Notes under the pieces: generated by a model
What the model was told of the DNA's origin: nothing
The model's input: the letters and a program-made list of their open reading frames with translations, nothing else
The model's database searches: none
Position numbers and translations under genes: made by a program
NCBI GenBank assembly: GCA_910587495.1
Contig: CAJUMT010000216.1
Coordinates: 1-5,350 of the forward strand
From: an uncultured Lachnospiraceae bacterium
GTDB lineage: Bacteria > Bacillota_A > Clostridia > Lachnospirales > Lachnospiraceae
Direction of reading: 5' to 3'
Length of the DNA stretch: 5,350 bases
Shown: positions 4,618 to 5,350 of the stretch, one piece after another
Layout of the letters: every line of letters begins with the position of its first letter
Numbering within the stretch: the stretch's first letter is position 1

Positions 4618-5350
4618 CTATACAGGCTCTCTCATACTACGCCCGTTCATTTCAATCCGGTAACTGTGCCGTCGGTCGGTAATGCGTGATAAACAGGCAT
4701 CCGCATAAGTGCCGTCTTTAAACATATCGAACCACGATTTGACAGGAAACTGGGAGATGATAATGGTTGACCGCCTCCCATCCCGGCCATCGATGACCTC
4801 AAAAAGATCTCTACACTTGTCGATGTCAAGTTCCATCAGTCCAAAGTCGTCGATTGCCAGCAGATCTACTTTTGATAGCAAAGTTAGTTGATCCATGTAT
4901 GTATCTTTCATGCGGGCCTGTTCCAGCTCAAGCATGAGATGGCTGGCTTTGATATAGCGGACGGTTTTTAATTTTTTCAGCGCTGATACACAAAGTGCGT
5001 TACTTAAGTATGTTTTGCCACTGCTTGTCATTCCGGTTATGATGAGATTCCGTCCCTCATCAATCCAATTACAGGTTGCCAGTTTCTCTATAGATGTGTG
5101 ATCAAGTTTACGGTCGGCTTCATAGATCGAATCATCAAGGTCAGCCTGTGGATAACGTAGCTTTGCCTGCTTCAACAGGCGGTTGATTTTTTTATCATAC
5201 CGTATCTGCCACTCAGTGTTGACCAATTCGGTAATGCGTTCCATAAAAGAGGAAAGATCGGCATTTGGATCAAGGACCTGCCGCTCAAATGCTTCGGTAG
5301 TGTAAAATAGTTTGTGTTTTTGGTAAAAAATGGCTCCTTTCTGGTAAGAA
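4618..5350 (-). CDS. istB: IS21-family ATP-binding helper protein IstB, N-terminus unresolved
   Basis: IstB is the AAA+ ATPase that works with the IstA transposase in target choice and strand transfer. Numbering from the ATG at 5244, Walker A is GMTSSGKT (71-78), Walker B is VDLLAIDDFG (126-135), and the C-terminal ACLSRITDRRH matches the family's arginine-bearing end. Starting at 5244 gives 208 residues, short of the usual ~250. The frame stays open to the window edge and the added residues (TEAFERQVLDPNADLSSF) are typical IstB N-terminal sequence, so the protein should begin farther upstream. No ATG, GTG or TTG exists in frame from 5245 to 5350, although a ribosome-site-like AAAGGAG lies at 5340-5334. 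Either the start is beyond the edge, or the start codon was lost and this copy makes a short protein from 5244. istA would lie to the right. Confidence 0.88.
   Translation of the reverse strand, partial: SYQKGAIFYQKHKLFYTTEAFERQVLDPNADLSSFMERITELVNTEWQIRYDKKINRLLKQAKLRYPQADLDDSIYEADRKLDHTSIEKLATCNWIDEGRNLIITGMTSSGKTYLSNALCVSALKKLKTVRYIKASHLMLELEQARMKDTYMDQLTLLSKVDLLAIDDFGLMELDIDKCRDLFEVIDGRDGRRSTIIISQFPVKSWFDMFKDGTYADACLSRITDRRHSYRIEMNGRSMREPV

Larger units (their letters stand above)
4528..5350 (-). mobile_element. IS21-family insertion sequence, one end plus istB, cut by the window edge
   Basis: The element carries istB on the minus strand. A plausible outer tip is TGTAAATTTCGCTTAAACGG starting at 4528 (IS21-family ends begin with TG). 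Just inside, ATTTCGCTTAAACGGA (4533-4548) recurs as ATTTCGTTTTAAACGGA (4577-4593), like the repeated transposase-binding sites near IS21 ends. The other end, istA and any target duplication lie outside the window, so the exact boundary is not proven. Confidence 0.7.

Overview
The window looks like an accessory stretch of a Clostridia genome, most likely Lachnospiraceae-like. The reasons are strong AGGAGG-type ribosome sites, a Clostridia-style ECF sigma/anti-sigma pair, A+T-rich spacers, a CodY-like operator and an IS21-family element. This placement rests on general sequence character, not on a marker gene.

Left part (1-2191): a 5'-truncated CARF-type, CRISPR-associated DxTHG protein (Csx2/TM1812 family) overlaps a complete MYG1-family (DHH-like) nuclease gene by 8 bases. 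A clear rho-independent terminator closes this two-gene unit. The CARF protein's C-terminal HEPN-like signature has Asp where the catalytic His is expected. No CRISPR array or other cas gene is visible.

Middle (2191-3662): an ECF-type promoter-like sequence precedes a GTG-started gene that joins the first ~128 residues of an ECF sigma factor in frame to what looks like the extracytoplasmic tail of its anti-sigma partner. The sigma region 4 helix-turn-helix and the anti-sigma zinc finger and membrane helix are missing, so this is probably a deletion scar. It is followed on the minus strand by a frameshifted remnant of an unrecognised Cys-rich protein.

The most interesting locus (3644-3968): a compact, apparently complete type I toxin-antitoxin module with Fst/par-like architecture. 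A 29-residue membrane peptide gene on the minus strand has its own extended -10 promoter, a 5' stem-loop and a strong Shine-Dalgarno. A convergent plus-strand promoter would make a ~90-nt RNA. The two transcripts meet at a shared perfect 13-bp bidirectional terminator. The 5' end of the small RNA repeats, with 25 identical bases, the sequence across the toxin start codon, so it is complementary in trans to the toxin mRNA's start region.

Right part (3969-4527) has no convincing gene. It holds a long hairpin, a 20-base direct repeat, two candidate promoters, a perfect 24-bp palindrome that reads as two overlapping CodY boxes, and a bidirectional terminator. From 4528 to the right edge lies one end of an IS21-family insertion sequence, with transposase-site-like repeats, palindromes and a minus-strand istB that runs out of the window.
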